Shown: positions 51,439-62,560, counted from the stretch's first letter. The stretch: DNA of 64,000 nucleotides from Siphonobacter sp. SORGH_AS_0500 (GCF_002838835.1 NZ_NHPP01000015.1:1-64000); one strand, 5' to 3'. Notes: generated from the letters alone by a model not told the origin. Made by a program: numbers and translations.

Positions 51439-52266
51439 ATGAAAAGAACCTTCGCCCTGGGTATTGTACTGGCAGCCACTGTCTGGGCTTGTAGTCGTGT
51501 ACCTATTTCAAACCGGAATCAATTATTATTAGTATCTGACGCTGAAATGAACCAGCAGGCTCTGGTAAGTTACAAGCAGTTTCTGGATACTAACAAAGTC
51601 ATCTCCAACAGTAACGCTAATACCCAGCTAGTCAAGAAAGTAGGGGAGCGAATTGCTGCTGCGGCTACGAAGTATTTCAACGAAATCAAACACCCTGAAT
51701 ACCTGGATGGGTATCACTGGGAGTTTAACCTTGTTCAGGATAATCAGGTAAACGCCTGGTGTATGCCTGGTGGTAAGGTAGTTGTTTACACGGGTCTGTT
51801 GCCTGTCACGAAGACAGAGGCAGGTCTGGCTACAGTAATGGGACACGAGATTTCTCACGCCATTGCCAAGCATGGTTCTGAGCGGGTAAGTCAGCAATAC
51901 GTAGCTCAGGGGTTATTAACGGGTGGACAGGTAGCCTTAGGCGTGGCAAATGCCAGCAATCCTTCCCGAGCTAATAACATCTGGAGTTCAGTTTTTAACG
52001 TAGCGGCACCTATTGGAGCTAACCTGGCCATTCTGCGATACAGCCGTCAGCACGAAAGCGAAGCCGACCACCTGGGTTTAATCTTTATGGCGATGGCGGG
52101 TTACGATCCCCAAGAGGCTATTACTTTCTGGGGACGCATGGCTGAAGCCAGCAAAAATGCTCAGAAACCTCCCGTGTTATTATCTTCACACCCTTCGGAT
52201 CAGCAGCGGATTAACGATTTGAAGAAATTGTTACCTGAAGCGGAGAAGTATTACGCTCGCAGATAG
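51439..52266 (+). CDS. M48 family metallopeptidase lipoprotein
   Basis: This 275-aa lipoprotein has signal sequence and lipobox ATVWAC (Cys18). The zinc-protease motif is HEISH (H136, E137, H140), and the third ligand Glu is in HESEAD (about 206). The downstream region MAGYDPQEAITFWGRM is typical of the BepA/LoiP-like and Oma1-like periplasmic M48 proteases. These degrade or fold misassembled outer-membrane proteins. It is monocistronic and ends with a large bidirectional terminator before the convergent sucC. Confidence 0.94.
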   Translation: MKRTFALGIVLAATVWACSRVPISNRNQLLLVSDAEMNQQALVSYKQFLDTNKVISNSNANTQLVKKVGERIAAAATKYFNEIKHPEYLDGYHWEFNLVQDNQVNAWCMPGGKVVVYTGLLPVTKTEAGLATVMGHEISHAIAKHGSERVSQQYVAQGLLTGGQVALGVANASNPSRANNIWSSVFNVAAPIGANLAILRYSRQHESEADHLGLIFMAMAGYDPQEAITFWGRMAEASKNAQKPPVLLSSHPSDQQRINDLKKLLPEAEKYYARR

Positions 52267-52333
52267 GGGTAGTTTGTAATTTTCAGTGGTTGGAATAATG
52301 TAGTTTCGGTAGAAAAAGGAAATTGCGAACGAT

Positions 52334-52380
52334 TCAAAATAAAGAAGGCCACTCTCCAAGAGTGGCCTTCTTTATTTTGA
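52334..52380. terminator. Bidirectional terminator between M48 and sucC
   Basis: A perfect 22-bp inverted repeat (52334-52355 with 52359-52380, core GAAGGCCACTCT) with A/T-rich outer ends. Confidence 0.9.
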
Positions 52381-52432
52381 AGATATCCGATTTGCATTTA
52401 CTGAAAACTAAGAACCGCAAACCGTAAACTTC

Positions 52433-53632
52433 TTAGAATTGGGTAGCTAAAACGTCTTTCAGACGGTCAGCAGCGTCTTTCAATTGTACCGCAGAGTGTA
52501 CTTCCAGACCTGACTCGTCGATGATTTTTGCTCCTTCTTCCGCATTCGTTCCTTGCAGACGAACGACGATAGGTACAGGAATATTACCGATTGCTTTGTA
52601 AGCTTCAACGATACCCGTAGCTACACGGTCGCAACGAACGATACCACCGAAGATGTTGATCAGGATGGCTTTTACGTTAGGATCTTTCAGGATAATACGG
52701 AAACCAGCTTCTACGGTCTGAGCGTTGGCTCCACCCCCTACGTCGAGGAAGTTAGCAGGCTCACCACCGGAAAGCTTGATTAAGTCCATCGTAGCCATGG
52801 CCAGACCTGCACCGTTTACCATACAGCCAATGTTGCCGTCCAGTTTCACGTAGTTCAGGTTGTGGTGACCAGCTTCTACTTCCAGAGGATCTTCTTCGCG
52901 AACGTCACGCATTTCAGCTAAATCCGTGTGACGATACAGAGCGTTGTCGTCCAGGTTAACTTTTGCATCAACGGCCAGAATTTTGTTATCAGACGTTTTC
53001 AACACGGGGTTAATCTCGAATTGAGACGCATCCGTATCGATATATGCTTTGTAGAGAGAGCCGATGAATTTCACCATTTCTTTGAAAGCATCGCCTTCCA
53101 GACCTAAAGCAAAAGCGATTTTCCGAGCCTGGAAGCCCTGAAGACCCACTTTAGGATCGATCCATTCTTTGATGATTTTTTCGGGAGAATGCTCCGCTAC
53201 CTCTTCGATGTCCATACCACCTTCGGTAGACGCCATGATGACGTTACAGGCTTTAGTACGATCTAAAAGAATAGCCAGATAAAATTCTTTGGGCTCCGTA
53301 GCTCCGGGGTAATACACATCTTCAGAGATGAGGATCTTATGTACTTTCTTACCTTCGGGACCGGTTTGGTGGGTAACTAATTGCATGCCCAGAATCTGTC
53401 CTGATTTCTCACGGACTTCTTCGTAGTTCTTAGCCAGCTTTACGCCACCGCCTTTACCACGGCCACCGGCATGGATCTGAGCTTTTACCACAAACCATTT
53501 CGTACCCGTTTTGATGTTGAGTTCGCGGGCTACTTCTACCGCTTTGTCGGGTGTGTCAGCGACGATGCCCTCCTGAATACGTACTCCGTAACGTTTGAGG
53601 ATCTCTTTCGCCTGGTATTCGTGTATGTTCAT
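52433..53632 (-). CDS. sucC: Succinate-CoA ligase (ADP-forming) subunit beta
   Basis: This 399-aa SucC works with SucD to convert succinyl-CoA to succinate with formation of ATP in the citric acid cycle. The ATP-grasp domain begins NIHEYQAKEILKRYGV, with QIHAGGRGKGGGVKLAK and STEGGMDIEEVAE. The CoA-ligase domain has NFLDVGGGANAQTVEAGFRIIL and LINIFGGIVRCDRVATGI. Normal length and start. sucD does not adjoin in the window, so it is encoded elsewhere, a common arrangement in Bacteroidota. Confidence 0.97.
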   Translation of the reverse strand: MNIHEYQAKEILKRYGVRIQEGIVADTPDKAVEVARELNIKTGTKWFVVKAQIHAGGRGKGGGVKLAKNYEEVREKSGQILGMQLVTHQTGPEGKKVHKILISEDVYYPGATEPKEFYLAILLDRTKACNVIMASTEGGMDIEEVAEHSPEKIIKEWIDPKVGLQGFQARKIAFALGLEGDAFKEMVKFIGSLYKAYIDTDASQFEINPVLKTSDNKILAVDAKVNLDDNALYRHTDLAEMRDVREEDPLEVEAGHHNLNYVKLDGNIGCMVNGAGLAMATMDLIKLSGGEPANFLDVGGGANAQTVEAGFRIILKDPNVKAILINIFGGIVRCDRVATGIVEAYKAIGNIPVPIVVRLQGTNAEEGAKIIDESGLEVHSAVQLKDAADRLKDVLATQF

Positions 53633-53806
53633 TAGGAAGTTGAGTGAGGTTTCACTTTACAGCCCGAAAATTAGGCAGAAATCGATAAAGTCTTTGAGTT
53701 ATCTTGGACAAAGTTTTACAACTTTGCTCAACAAACTATAGCTGCCTTCGTTCGTCAGTTCGGGTGTAATTCATTTAATGAACTGATTAACAGAGGAATT
53801 ACGGCC

Positions 53807-53814
53807 TATTTTTG
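53807..53814 (+). promoter_or_regulatory. Candidate -7 box for the LolD-type ATPase gene
   Basis: TATTTTTG lies 15 nt before the ATG at 53830 and contains the TTG (53812) that would otherwise be an upstream start. This favours the ATG. Confidence 0.5.
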
Positions 53815-53829
53815 CCTGATATATTTAAT

Positions 53830-54483
53830 ATGCTTGAAGCTCGTCAACTCGTAAAAACATACGGTTCCTTACCCGTCCTGAAAGGAATTGATCTACAGAT
53901 TCAGCCCGGAGAAATCGTTTCTATCGTGGGAGCCTCGGGGGCCGGGAAAAGTACCTTGCTCCACCTGTTAGGCACCCTGGATCGGCCTGATTCTGGTCAG
54001 ATTTTTCTGGATGGGCAGGAAATTAGTAGCCTAAAGGACCGGGCTCTGGCGGAATTCCGCAATCGTCGCATTGGGTTTATTTTTCAGTTTCACAATCTGT
54101 TACCAGAATTTACGGCCCTGGAGAACGTATGCATGCCCGCCTGGATTGCTGGGAAAACGGCAGAAACCGAAGAGCGTGCCCGGATGCTATTAGCGAAGCT
54201 TGGATTGGCCCAACGGGAGAGTCATCACCCCAGCCAGCTTTCGGGCGGCGAGCAACAACGAGTTGCCGTAGCTCGGGCTTTGATTAATGCACCAGCGGTC
54301 ATATTTGCGGATGAACCTTCGGGTAATCTTGATTCTAAAAATGCTCGTGAATTACACGAATTATTTTTCCAGCTTCGCGACGAACTCAATCAGACTTTTG
54401 TACTGGTAACTCACAACGAAGAATTAGCCCAGATGGCTGACCGGAAATTGGAAATGCTGGACGGAAGAATTGTTTCTGAATAG
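53830..54483 (+). CDS. ABC transporter ATP-binding protein (LolD/FtsE-like)
   Basis: This 217-aa ATPase has Walker [10 protein letters not shown] (about 34-42), the Q loop [22 protein letters not shown], signature [15 protein letters not shown] and Walker [14 protein letters not shown], ending with the H-loop [12 protein letters not shown]. The FQFHxLLPEFTAxENV motif and size match LolD, the ATPase that extracts lipoproteins from the inner membrane, but MacB- and FtsE-type ATPases are similar. No permease gene adjoins. The start ATG is 53830; an in-frame TTG 18 nt upstream lies within the -7 box. Confidence 0.93.
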   Translation: MLEARQLVKTYGSLPVLKGIDLQIQPGEIVSIVGASGAGKSTLLHLLGTLDRPDSGQIFLDGQEISSLKDRALAEFRNRRIGFIFQFHNLLPEFTALENVCMPAWIAGKTAETEERARMLLAKLGLAQRESHHPSQLSGGEQQRVAVARALINAPAVIFADEPSGNLDSKNARELHELFFQLRDELNQTFVLVTHNEELAQMADRKLEMLDGRIVSE

Positions 54484-54529
54484 ATTTATTGGTACCCAGA
54501 CGCAATAAAGTCGCGTCTCTACCAATAAA

Positions 54530-54568
54530 GAAGGGCGGCAGATACAAATCTGCCGCCCTTCGGTTTTC
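54530..54568 (+). terminator. Intrinsic terminator of the LolD-type gene
   Basis: GAAGGGCGGCAGAT pairs with ATCTGCCGCCCTTC, then GGTTTTCT. It is preceded at 54494-54522 by a palindromic unit ACGCAATAAAGTCGCGT-type, a relative of the 7.74 kb repeat. Confidence 0.85.
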
Positions 54569-55425
54569 TAGTTTTTAAACGTTAAGCCAATGGCCCAGTG
54601 AAAATCGGTTCGTCTTCGACCGGGCAATACTACGCTTTCATAGGTGTGATCGGCAGTTAAGGACAAGGCCAGTCTTTTGCCCAAAGCATACGCCAACGTG
54701 CTTAACGAACTCCAGCGAAGGTTGGCTTCATTCAGAGCGGGTTGGACGAAAAGCGTACTGTTGAAAGCCATTTTGTTAAGCGTCGTTCCGATCCGAACAC
54801 GGGTTGAGTTTCGGATTACCCGAATGTCCTGCATGGTAATAAAATCGGTATATTCGAAAACAATAGCGTTGGTCATGGAAAGCTTAATAAGTGTATTCGG
54901 GCGTTTTTTCCCACCAAAAATTCGCCAGCCAATTCCCGATCCCCCATACCACCGAGCTGGAATTTGTCGCAGGTTACTTTCTTCGTGCACCCCGAAAGCC
55001 ATCAAATAGGCATCATTCTGACTATACCAGAGCGTCGTGTTGAAATCGACAAATAACTCCCGTTCCTGAAGTTCGCCGCTGATGCGTCCGTATGTATACC
55101 GGGGCGAACTGTAAAATCCAACGATAGATTTCGGATTCAGGTAGTCTAAAGAGGTATTAATGGTATAAAGCGAACGCTGTACGTTACCCGAACGATAATC
55201 CCCACCGAGTGTAACGGCGTAGGTAAAATGCTTGAGTGTATCTGCTGGTGGACGAGTTACCTGTACCAGACTCGGGAAATTTTCAACGCCAGGGGGTAAG
55301 GTATCGCCTTTCGTATTAGCACTGGAATCGGGTAATGACTTAAAATCAAGAGCGTAAACGGTGGCGTCATTGAAAAAAACGCCCATCGAAATGAGAAGAA
55401 AAGGTAAGATCGAAAATAACTTCAT
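54568..55425 (-). CDS. DUF481 family outer-membrane protein
   Basis: This protein of about 285 aa starts at ATG 55425 (MKLFSILPFLLISMGVFFNDATVYA, signal peptide). A short linker rich in Pro/Ser precedes a beta-barrel of the DUF481 (YdiY) type: HFTYAVTLGGDYRSGNVQRSLYTIN, FYSSPRYTYGRISG, DFNTTLWYSQNDAYLMAFGVHEES, TRVRIGTTLNKMAFNSTLFVQPAL. The last strand ends in GLTFKN. It is a predicted outer-membrane barrel induced by salt in some bacteria, but without a known transport role. It converges on the LolD-type gene with a terminator between. Confidence 0.88.
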   Translation of the reverse strand: MKLFSILPFLLISMGVFFNDATVYALDFKSLPDSSANTKGDTLPPGVENFPSLVQVTRPPADTLKHFTYAVTLGGDYRSGNVQRSLYTINTSLDYLNPKSIVGFYSSPRYTYGRISGELQERELFVDFNTTLWYSQNDAYLMAFGVHEESNLRQIPARWYGGSGIGWRIFGGKKRPNTLIKLSMTNAIVFEYTDFITMQDIRVIRNSTRVRIGTTLNKMAFNSTLFVQPALNEANLRWSSLSTLAYALGKRLALSLTADHTYESVVLPGRRRTDFHWAIGLTFKN

Positions 55426-55496
55426 AAGCACTAAATAAGTAAGTGTTGACGGATGCAAGCGAAGATAAACGAACGTGTAGTTACTAGGCTGAACGA

Positions 55497-55525
55497 AGAA
55501 AAACCGAGGATGTTTTCCCCGGTTT
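55497..55525 (-). terminator. Terminator of the M14 peptidase gene
   Basis: AAACCG-A-GGA pairs with TCC-C-CGGTTT, with five U on the minus strand. Confidence 0.65.
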
Positions 55526-55551
55526 CAACCTTTATAACGATAACTTTGACT

Positions 55552-57291
55552 TTAACGGAGTACTCTATATACGGGATAACGGAGGTGTTCGGGTTCGTAG
55601 TAGGGCGAAAGCCGATACACAAAATCCAGTTGAGCCCGACCATTTTTAGCAAAGGCAGGATCATTCGCCCGCTTTTCCTCTAGTTGCTTTTTTACTTCGG
55701 GATGGGTCTTGAGGAACTCCGCCGCGAGGTCTTCGAAAACATAATCTGAATACCCTTCTTTTTGCTGTAAAATGGAATCAAAGAAGTTCCAGGCAAAAAA
55801 ACCTTCGGGGCTGGTAGGTTCCAGCGTTTCAATGATATACCGATTCTTGTCCTGATTGCATTCGATGTAATAATCACCTTTTCGGAAATGAATTTCCTGC
55901 GTTTTTGAACTCACTTTCACGTCCGTGTGCGGGTAATGGCCCTCATACGCTCGTGGGGAAGTTTGGTAAGATTCAATACGATAGGCTTCCACAGACATCG
56001 TCTGATCTTTTTCCAGACGCTTCATGACTACCTTATTCATTTTCAAACGTTCGATCACAGGCCACCACGCTTGGGGAATAAGGTAGGCTTTGGGCTTTTG
56101 AACGGTAACCGTCGGTACAAAATAATCATAATACGGCACGCTCATCTGAAAAGGTTTGGAGCGATCATAATACAGCCGGGGTTGACCCGAAACTTCGCTG
56201 GGCTTATACCCATGCTCATAACCCAGAAACTCAATCGTACGCGAACGGGTAGTGTCCTTCTTCCAGGCTAAAGGAAAGATTTGCTGCGTTTTCACGGCTT
56301 CTTTGGCTTGTTTTCGCAGGGTTAGGATTTCGTTAGCATTTGTTACTGTGAAGTCCAGATAGATTTTTAATAACTCATACGTAGACTTTACCCGCTGGTC
56401 GTAAGACTTCAGCATGTGTGTTTCAGGCATGAATCCCAGCGTCTGAAACAGAGCGGCATAACCCGTTGAGTAGCGAGGGTAATCAATAAATCCGCTGAAT
56501 CCTTCCTTGGTAACATTGGGGCCGAAATTCGTCACGTATGGAGTCATGGGATAACCCTTCTCCTGCATTTTCTGATAGAGGTAAGGCTCCATTTTCGTAT
56601 GCAGGAACTCCCCTAAAACACCGCCCATTTTACTATGCTGCGTGGCAATCAGGGTCATGACGTGTTGATAATCAGCTCCGTTACTTACGTGCGTATCTAC
56701 AAATACATCAGGATCAACCTGATGAAAAATTTCGGCAAAGGAGGTCGCATTTTTACTATTTGCCTTTACGAAATCCCGGTTTAAATCATAGTTCTGCCCA
56801 TTGGCCCGAAACCCGTACGCATGAGGCCCATTCTGGTTCGCTCGACTAAAGGAATTCCGATTCAAAGCTCCGTCGATATTGTAGAACGGAATTATACACA
56901 GCACCAGATGGTCTGGCAGCCTTAATCCATCTTTTTCGGTTAATAGATTCCGAAGTAATAACTGACAGGCATCCACACCATCGGGCTCGCCGGGGTGAAT
57001 GGCATTATCAATCAGCAGAATGGCTTTGCCTTTTTTTCGCTGTTCGGCCAGATCGAAATTTTTGTCTTTGCTCACCACAATCAAGTGCAGGGGTTCGCCC
57101 GAATCAGTTGGCCCCATGGTTCGCATCTGAACCTGTGGATACTGCTGATCCAGTTGCTGAAAATAAGCCATACCCTGCTCGTAAGTTGGGGTTTCGGCTC
57201 CTTTCGACTGCTCGAAAATAGTTTGTTGGGCGGAGGCCATAGACCAAGTAAAGAAAGTGCTGAGGAAGAAAATAACCCGTTTCATACCCAT
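55552..57291 (-). CDS. M14 family zinc carboxypeptidase, secreted
   Basis: This 579-aa protein has a signal peptide (MKRVIFFLSTFFTWSMASAQ). The M14 zinc ligands are H99 and E102 in NAIHPGEPDG and a His near 197 in DVFVDTHVSNGADY. NIDGALNRNSFSRANQNGPHAYGFRANGQNYDLNRDF is typical of M14 peptidases and supplies the substrate-binding Arg. The active-site Glu region is PETHMLKSYDQRV. The C-terminal about 200 residues are an extra beta-rich part. It cleaves C-terminal amino acids or peptidoglycan peptides in the periplasm or outside. Monocistronic, with its own terminator. Confidence 0.92.
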   Translation of the reverse strand: MGMKRVIFFLSTFFTWSMASAQQTIFEQSKGAETPTYEQGMAYFQQLDQQYPQVQMRTMGPTDSGEPLHLIVVSKDKNFDLAEQRKKGKAILLIDNAIHPGEPDGVDACQLLLRNLLTEKDGLRLPDHLVLCIIPFYNIDGALNRNSFSRANQNGPHAYGFRANGQNYDLNRDFVKANSKNATSFAEIFHQVDPDVFVDTHVSNGADYQHVMTLIATQHSKMGGVLGEFLHTKMEPYLYQKMQEKGYPMTPYVTNFGPNVTKEGFSGFIDYPRYSTGYAALFQTLGFMPETHMLKSYDQRVKSTYELLKIYLDFTVTNANEILTLRKQAKEAVKTQQIFPLAWKKDTTRSRTIEFLGYEHGYKPSEVSGQPRLYYDRSKPFQMSVPYYDYFVPTVTVQKPKAYLIPQAWWPVIERLKMNKVVMKRLEKDQTMSVEAYRIESYQTSPRAYEGHYPHTDVKVSSKTQEIHFRKGDYYIECNQDKNRYIIETLEPTSPEGFFAWNFFDSILQQKEGYSDYVFEDLAAEFLKTHPEVKKQLEEKRANDPAFAKNGRAQLDFVYRLSPYYEPEHLRYPVYRVLR

Positions 57292-57399
57292 AAATAAGGA
57301 AAAACGAGGAAAAGAAAAAGATTTAATTCGACCAAATCAAAGCATTCTACGACTCGCCATTAGTTTTTGATTGTAAGCGAACAATTAATTCTATTCATT

Positions 57400-57665
57400 T
57401 TTGCGGAAAAGCTGGTCGGAGCATGCTGGCAGCAACCACTCCCTCATGATAGCTATGATTTCATGGCCTGGGGTAGTGCTGCCAGCGAAAAAGCTGGCAG
57501 CGGCCACGTTGGCAGCTACAATGCATCTAGTTTTTCTGAGCGGATAGGTAGGTCATGCCGCTACCAGCTTTTCCGCTGGTAGCAACCATTTCCTCACAAT
57601 GCTATGATTTCATGGTCTGAGTTAATGCTCCTAGAAAAAAGCTGGCAGCGGTCACGCTGGCAGGA
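57400..57665 (+). repeat. Local duplication of a CTGGCAGC palindrome unit
   Basis: Hairpins of the AGCTGGCAGC/GCTGCCAGC type occur at about 57406-57436, 57478-57515, 57557-57585 and 57635-57663. The phrase GCTATGATTTCATGG recurs at 57461 and 57602, so a block of about 140 nt has duplicated in tandem and diverged. The spacer 57292-57839 holds no convincing gene. Confidence 0.75.
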
Positions 57666-57839
57666 GAGGGCCGTATATTCAAAAGATTCAGACTTAAAAT
57701 AAGCCTCTTCAAAGTCAAGTAACGAAGCCACCCTTCTTTGCTCTTCATTAGTATGGGAAAGACCGTTCGTATCATTTTTTATAGAGAAATGATAAATCAA
57801 TCATGAAAAAAAGGTCTTAACCCTGTTTCTCCGCACTCT

Positions 57840-59558
57840 ATGAAAAAATGGATAGTTCTACTGTCAGTTCTTACCCGTACGCTTGCCTTTTCGCAATCTG
57901 AACCTTCGGCTCCTCCGGCACCTTTGCCTACCGATTTCATGCAGGAATTATGGTACAAAAAGGCTCTGATCTATAACCTGGATGTGAAAGTTTTTAAAGA
58001 TTCAGATGGAAACGGCTTTGGAGATTTCAAAGGATTAACCCAACAACTGGATTACTTGAAATCACTGGGAGTGAACGTTGTCTGGTTAGCCCCGTTTCAT
58101 CCTTCACCACTGGAAGACGATGGGTACGACATTGCCGATTACTATAAAGTTGACCCCAGAGTGGGTACAGAAGAGGATTTTAAACAGTGCATTCAGGAAG
58201 CAAAAAAGCGTGACATCCGCATTATTACGGATTTGGTCATTAATCATACTTCCAACCAGCATCCCTGGTATCAATCGGCCCGGAAGGATAAAAACTCTCC
58301 GTATCGTAACTGGTACGTTTGGTCGAAGGAACGCCCGAAAGATGCGGATGACGGAATGGTTTTCCCCGGCGTGCAAAAAGAAACCTGGACTTATGATTCA
58401 CTGGCTCAGGAGTATTACTTTCACCGATTTTACGATTTTCAACCGGATCTGAACGCTCAGAATCCAGAAGTTGAAACGGAGATCAGAAAAATCGTCAAGC
58501 ATTGGCTGGATTTGGGCGTTGCTGGGTTTCGGCTTGATGCTGTGCCATTTTACATGGAAATCCCCAAAACCAATATCAAGAATCCAACCTTGCAGTTTGA
58601 TCTGCTGTATCAATTGCGGCAATTTATTCAATGGCAGAATGGGCAGGCTGTGCTCTTAGGCGAAGCCAATGTCGATCCGAAAGAAACTGAAAAATTTATC
58701 GGTAAATATGGTGAAGGCATTCAGATGATTTTCAACTTTTACGCAAACCAGTATCTGTTTGCGGCTCTGGCTACGGAGAATACCGAGAAATTTATCAAGG
58801 CTCTGGTGGATACCCGTCAGATTGCACCGACGAGCCAATGGGCCTGGTTCCTGCGAAATCATGACGAAATTGATTTAGGACGACTGAGTAATGAAGACCG
58901 CGAAAAGGTCTATGCTCGATTTGGACCTCAGAAGAATATGCAGTTATACGATCGAGGGATTCGTCGGCGACTGGCTCCGATGCTGCATGATCGGAAACAC
59001 GTTGATCTGGCGTACAGCTTGTTATTCTCTTTACCAGGCACACCTAGTTTGCGTTACGGCGAAGAAATTGGCATGGGAGATGACCTTAGTCTGATAGAAC
59101 GAAATTCAGTACGAACGCCAATGCAATGGTCAACGGCTAAAAACGCAGGTTTTTCTACTTCTAATCAGCCTTTTCATCCGGTTATTAATCAGGGCGAATA
59201 TGGTTATCAGAAAGTGAATGTAAGTGCCCAGGAAAAAGATCCTAAATCGTTACTGAATCACGTGAAGAAGTTAGTAAAGCTGCGTGAAGAATGTCCAGAA
59301 ATTGCGTTGGGGGAATGGACGATTTTGCCCGCCTCAACGGATCAGGTTTTGGTGATGAAATACGACTGGAAAGGAAAATCAGTGATCGTAGCTCATAATT
59401 TCAGTAAAGACAAAAAATCGATTACGCTGGGTTTGAGCGAATGGAAAGGTAAAAAGCTGCAAAATCTGATGAGTAATGCTTCGGTAGCCTCCACTTCCAA
59501 TGATACCTATCCGGTTACGCTGGAGGGGTATGGGTATCAGTGGTATCGACTGAATTAA
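57840..59558 (+). CDS. Secreted GH13 alpha-amylase family protein (trehalose synthase-like)
   Basis: This 572-aa GH13 enzyme has a probable signal peptide (LLSVLTRTLAFSQ). Catalytic residues are D233 in GFRLDAV, E275 in LLGEANVD and D342 in RNHDEID. The DLVINHTSNQHPWYQSARKD and YRNWYVWS segments match trehalose synthase/maltose glucosyltransferase (TreS, GH13_16) rather than starch-degrading amylases. PGTPSLRYGEEIGMGDDLSL and a C-terminal beta-sandwich (about 485-572) complete the fold. TreS is normally cytoplasmic; export would be unusual, so either the signal is misread or the enzyme acts on external maltose. Its long 5' spacer carries dispersed repeats. Confidence 0.88.
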   Translation: MKKWIVLLSVLTRTLAFSQSEPSAPPAPLPTDFMQELWYKKALIYNLDVKVFKDSDGNGFGDFKGLTQQLDYLKSLGVNVVWLAPFHPSPLEDDGYDIADYYKVDPRVGTEEDFKQCIQEAKKRDIRIITDLVINHTSNQHPWYQSARKDKNSPYRNWYVWSKERPKDADDGMVFPGVQKETWTYDSLAQEYYFHRFYDFQPDLNAQNPEVETEIRKIVKHWLDLGVAGFRLDAVPFYMEIPKTNIKNPTLQFDLLYQLRQFIQWQNGQAVLLGEANVDPKETEKFIGKYGEGIQMIFNFYANQYLFAALATENTEKFIKALVDTRQIAPTSQWAWFLRNHDEIDLGRLSNEDREKVYARFGPQKNMQLYDRGIRRRLAPMLHDRKHVDLAYSLLFSLPGTPSLRYGEEIGMGDDLSLIERNSVRTPMQWSTAKNAGFSTSNQPFHPVINQGEYGYQKVNVSAQEKDPKSLLNHVKKLVKLREECPEIALGEWTILPASTDQVLVMKYDWKGKSVIVAHNFSKDKKSITLGLSEWKGKKLQNLMSNASVASTSNDTYPVTLEGYGYQWYRLN

Positions 59559-59576
59559 CCTATATATTAGCCAACA

Positions 59577-59609
59577 AAAAGCCCCTTCAGTTTTCTGAAG
59601 GGGCTTTTA
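59577..59609. terminator. Bidirectional terminator between GH13 gene and groEL
   Basis: AAAAGCCCCTTCAG pairs with CTGAAGGGGCTTTT, flanked by A and T runs. Confidence 0.9.
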
Positions 59610-59629
59610 TTAATATTGGAAAGCTGAGA

Positions 59630-61267
<1,638 letters not shown>

Positions 61268-61326
61268 TTATAATGTGTTGGAATGTGAAGCAATCTTCAC
61301 GTTGTGATGTAAAAAGGAAAATAAAA

Positions 61327-61608
61327 TTAAGCAGTCAGGATCGCCAGAATGTCTGATTCCCGCATGATGAGGTAGTCTTTGCCGTCCGAAGAGATCTCGG
61401 TACCAGAATACTTACCGTACAATACGGTATCGCCTTCTTTTACAGTAACAGGCTCATCTTTTTTACCAGGACCTACGGCTACAACTACTCCACGTTGAGG
61501 TTTTTCTTTGGCCGTATCGGGAATGATGATTCCAAATGCAGTTTTCTCTTCTGCTGGAGCGGGTTCAACAAGAACGCGGTCTGCCAAAGGTTTAACGTTT
61601 ACTGACAT
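61327..61608 (-). CDS. groS: Co-chaperonin GroES
   Basis: This 93-aa GroES has [37 protein letters not shown], the mobile loop, and [14 protein letters not shown], ending in [10 protein letters not shown]. It caps the GroEL ring. It is the first gene of groES-groEL. Upstream, 61609-61788 contains no TAnnTTTG box that I trust and no CIRCE inverted repeat. Confidence 0.98.
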   Translation of the reverse strand: MSVNVKPLADRVLVEPAPAEEKTAFGIIIPDTAKEKPQRGVVVAVGPGKKDEPVTVKEGDTVLYGKYSGTEISSDGKDYLIMRESDILAILTA

Positions 61609-61788
61609 ATGTGTGTAAGATAGATTTGTTAACTTTTTTGATTAACCATCTGGTTATGGTATGCATTCCTATGATTGTCGTGCCAAACCAGATAGTCTGT
61701 CAATTTTGCAGAGCCTTCTGCCAAAATCACAAAACTGCCTATAAACCAAAGGAATACCTAGTTCTTTCGAAAGATGAAGTAGAAAAAT

Positions 61789-62553
61789 TTGGATATTACT
61801 GAAAAAGAAGTAGCTTCGAAAAGGATAAACGAAAACCAGGAGTTTATGAAAAAGTTACAAAAAACCTGGATTACTGATGGATTACTTGATTTCGAGTACA
61901 AAAAATATCAGCTTCTGGGGTATCTACAGCATGTCAACGACTCGTTTCAGGCCAGAAAATTATACCCTGAACTGTCAGATTTGCAGAATCATTACCAGGA
62001 AAGTGTGACTTTGCAGAAACAGCAACTGAAATGGTCAACTCAGATTCAGAAAAAATTAATCGGAATCGATCCGGAAAAACTGCAATTGACCTACGCCAGC
62101 GAATTTGAAGAACTAGCTCCGTTGCAGGAATTAGACGATATTCTTAGTTACGCCATCCCGCGACTCGGTTCAACGCTTTCGAAAGGAACGGAATTGCTGG
62201 AGACGGTTCAGCAGGAGTTATCCATTCAACCGATTGGGATCATGCCGCTTTTTCGTAAAGAAGGGTATTTGTTTGTGTACGAAAGTACCAACCGGGATTT
62301 ACGCATTTATCAGTATAACGTACAACTCTTCGAATCGCACGTTCCACCCCGACGTCGGGTTGAAACGACTTTGGTGGAAGCTCGACGAAAGAATTATACG
62401 ACTACGTTTGAGAGTATAAAGCTGGAGTTAGTACGTAAAAATCGGAATCTGCCAAACCCGGCTTCGTATCTGGTGGAAAGCAGGCTGGGTTATCCTATCG
62501 ATGAAACGTTATTACCCATTGCCCGGCAGAAGATCGCCGAGGAAGTAGAATAA
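61789..62553 (+). CDS. Conserved hypothetical protein
   Basis: This 254-aa protein appears to start at TTG 61789 (reads DITEKEVASK); the next in-frame ATG, 61846, gives MKKLQKTWITDGLLDFEYKKYQLLGYLQHV. It is largely helical and charged in the first 150 residues, then a beta-rich region (GIMPLFRKEGYLFVYESTNRDLRIYQYNVQLFES). It lacks signal peptide, membrane segments and known catalytic motifs. I recognise the N-terminal DFEYKKYxLLGYLQ pattern as conserved in Bacteroidota but know no function. It is divergent from groES and convergent with secG. Confidence 0.75.
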   Translation: MDITEKEVASKRINENQEFMKKLQKTWITDGLLDFEYKKYQLLGYLQHVNDSFQARKLYPELSDLQNHYQESVTLQKQQLKWSTQIQKKLIGIDPEKLQLTYASEFEELAPLQELDDILSYAIPRLGSTLSKGTELLETVQQELSIQPIGIMPLFRKEGYLFVYESTNRDLRIYQYNVQLFESHVPPRRRVETTLVEARRKNYTTTFESIKLELVRKNRNLPNPASYLVESRLGYPIDETLLPIARQKIAEEVE

Positions 62554-62560
62554 GCACCTA

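Noticed and set aside
57594..57800. 68-codon minus-strand frame
   Set aside because: C-terminal part translates the CTGGCAGC repeats; no support beyond the open frame.
61609..61788. CIRCE/HrcA operator upstream of groES
   Set aside because: No TTAGCACTC-N9-GAGTGCTAA inverted repeat is visible.
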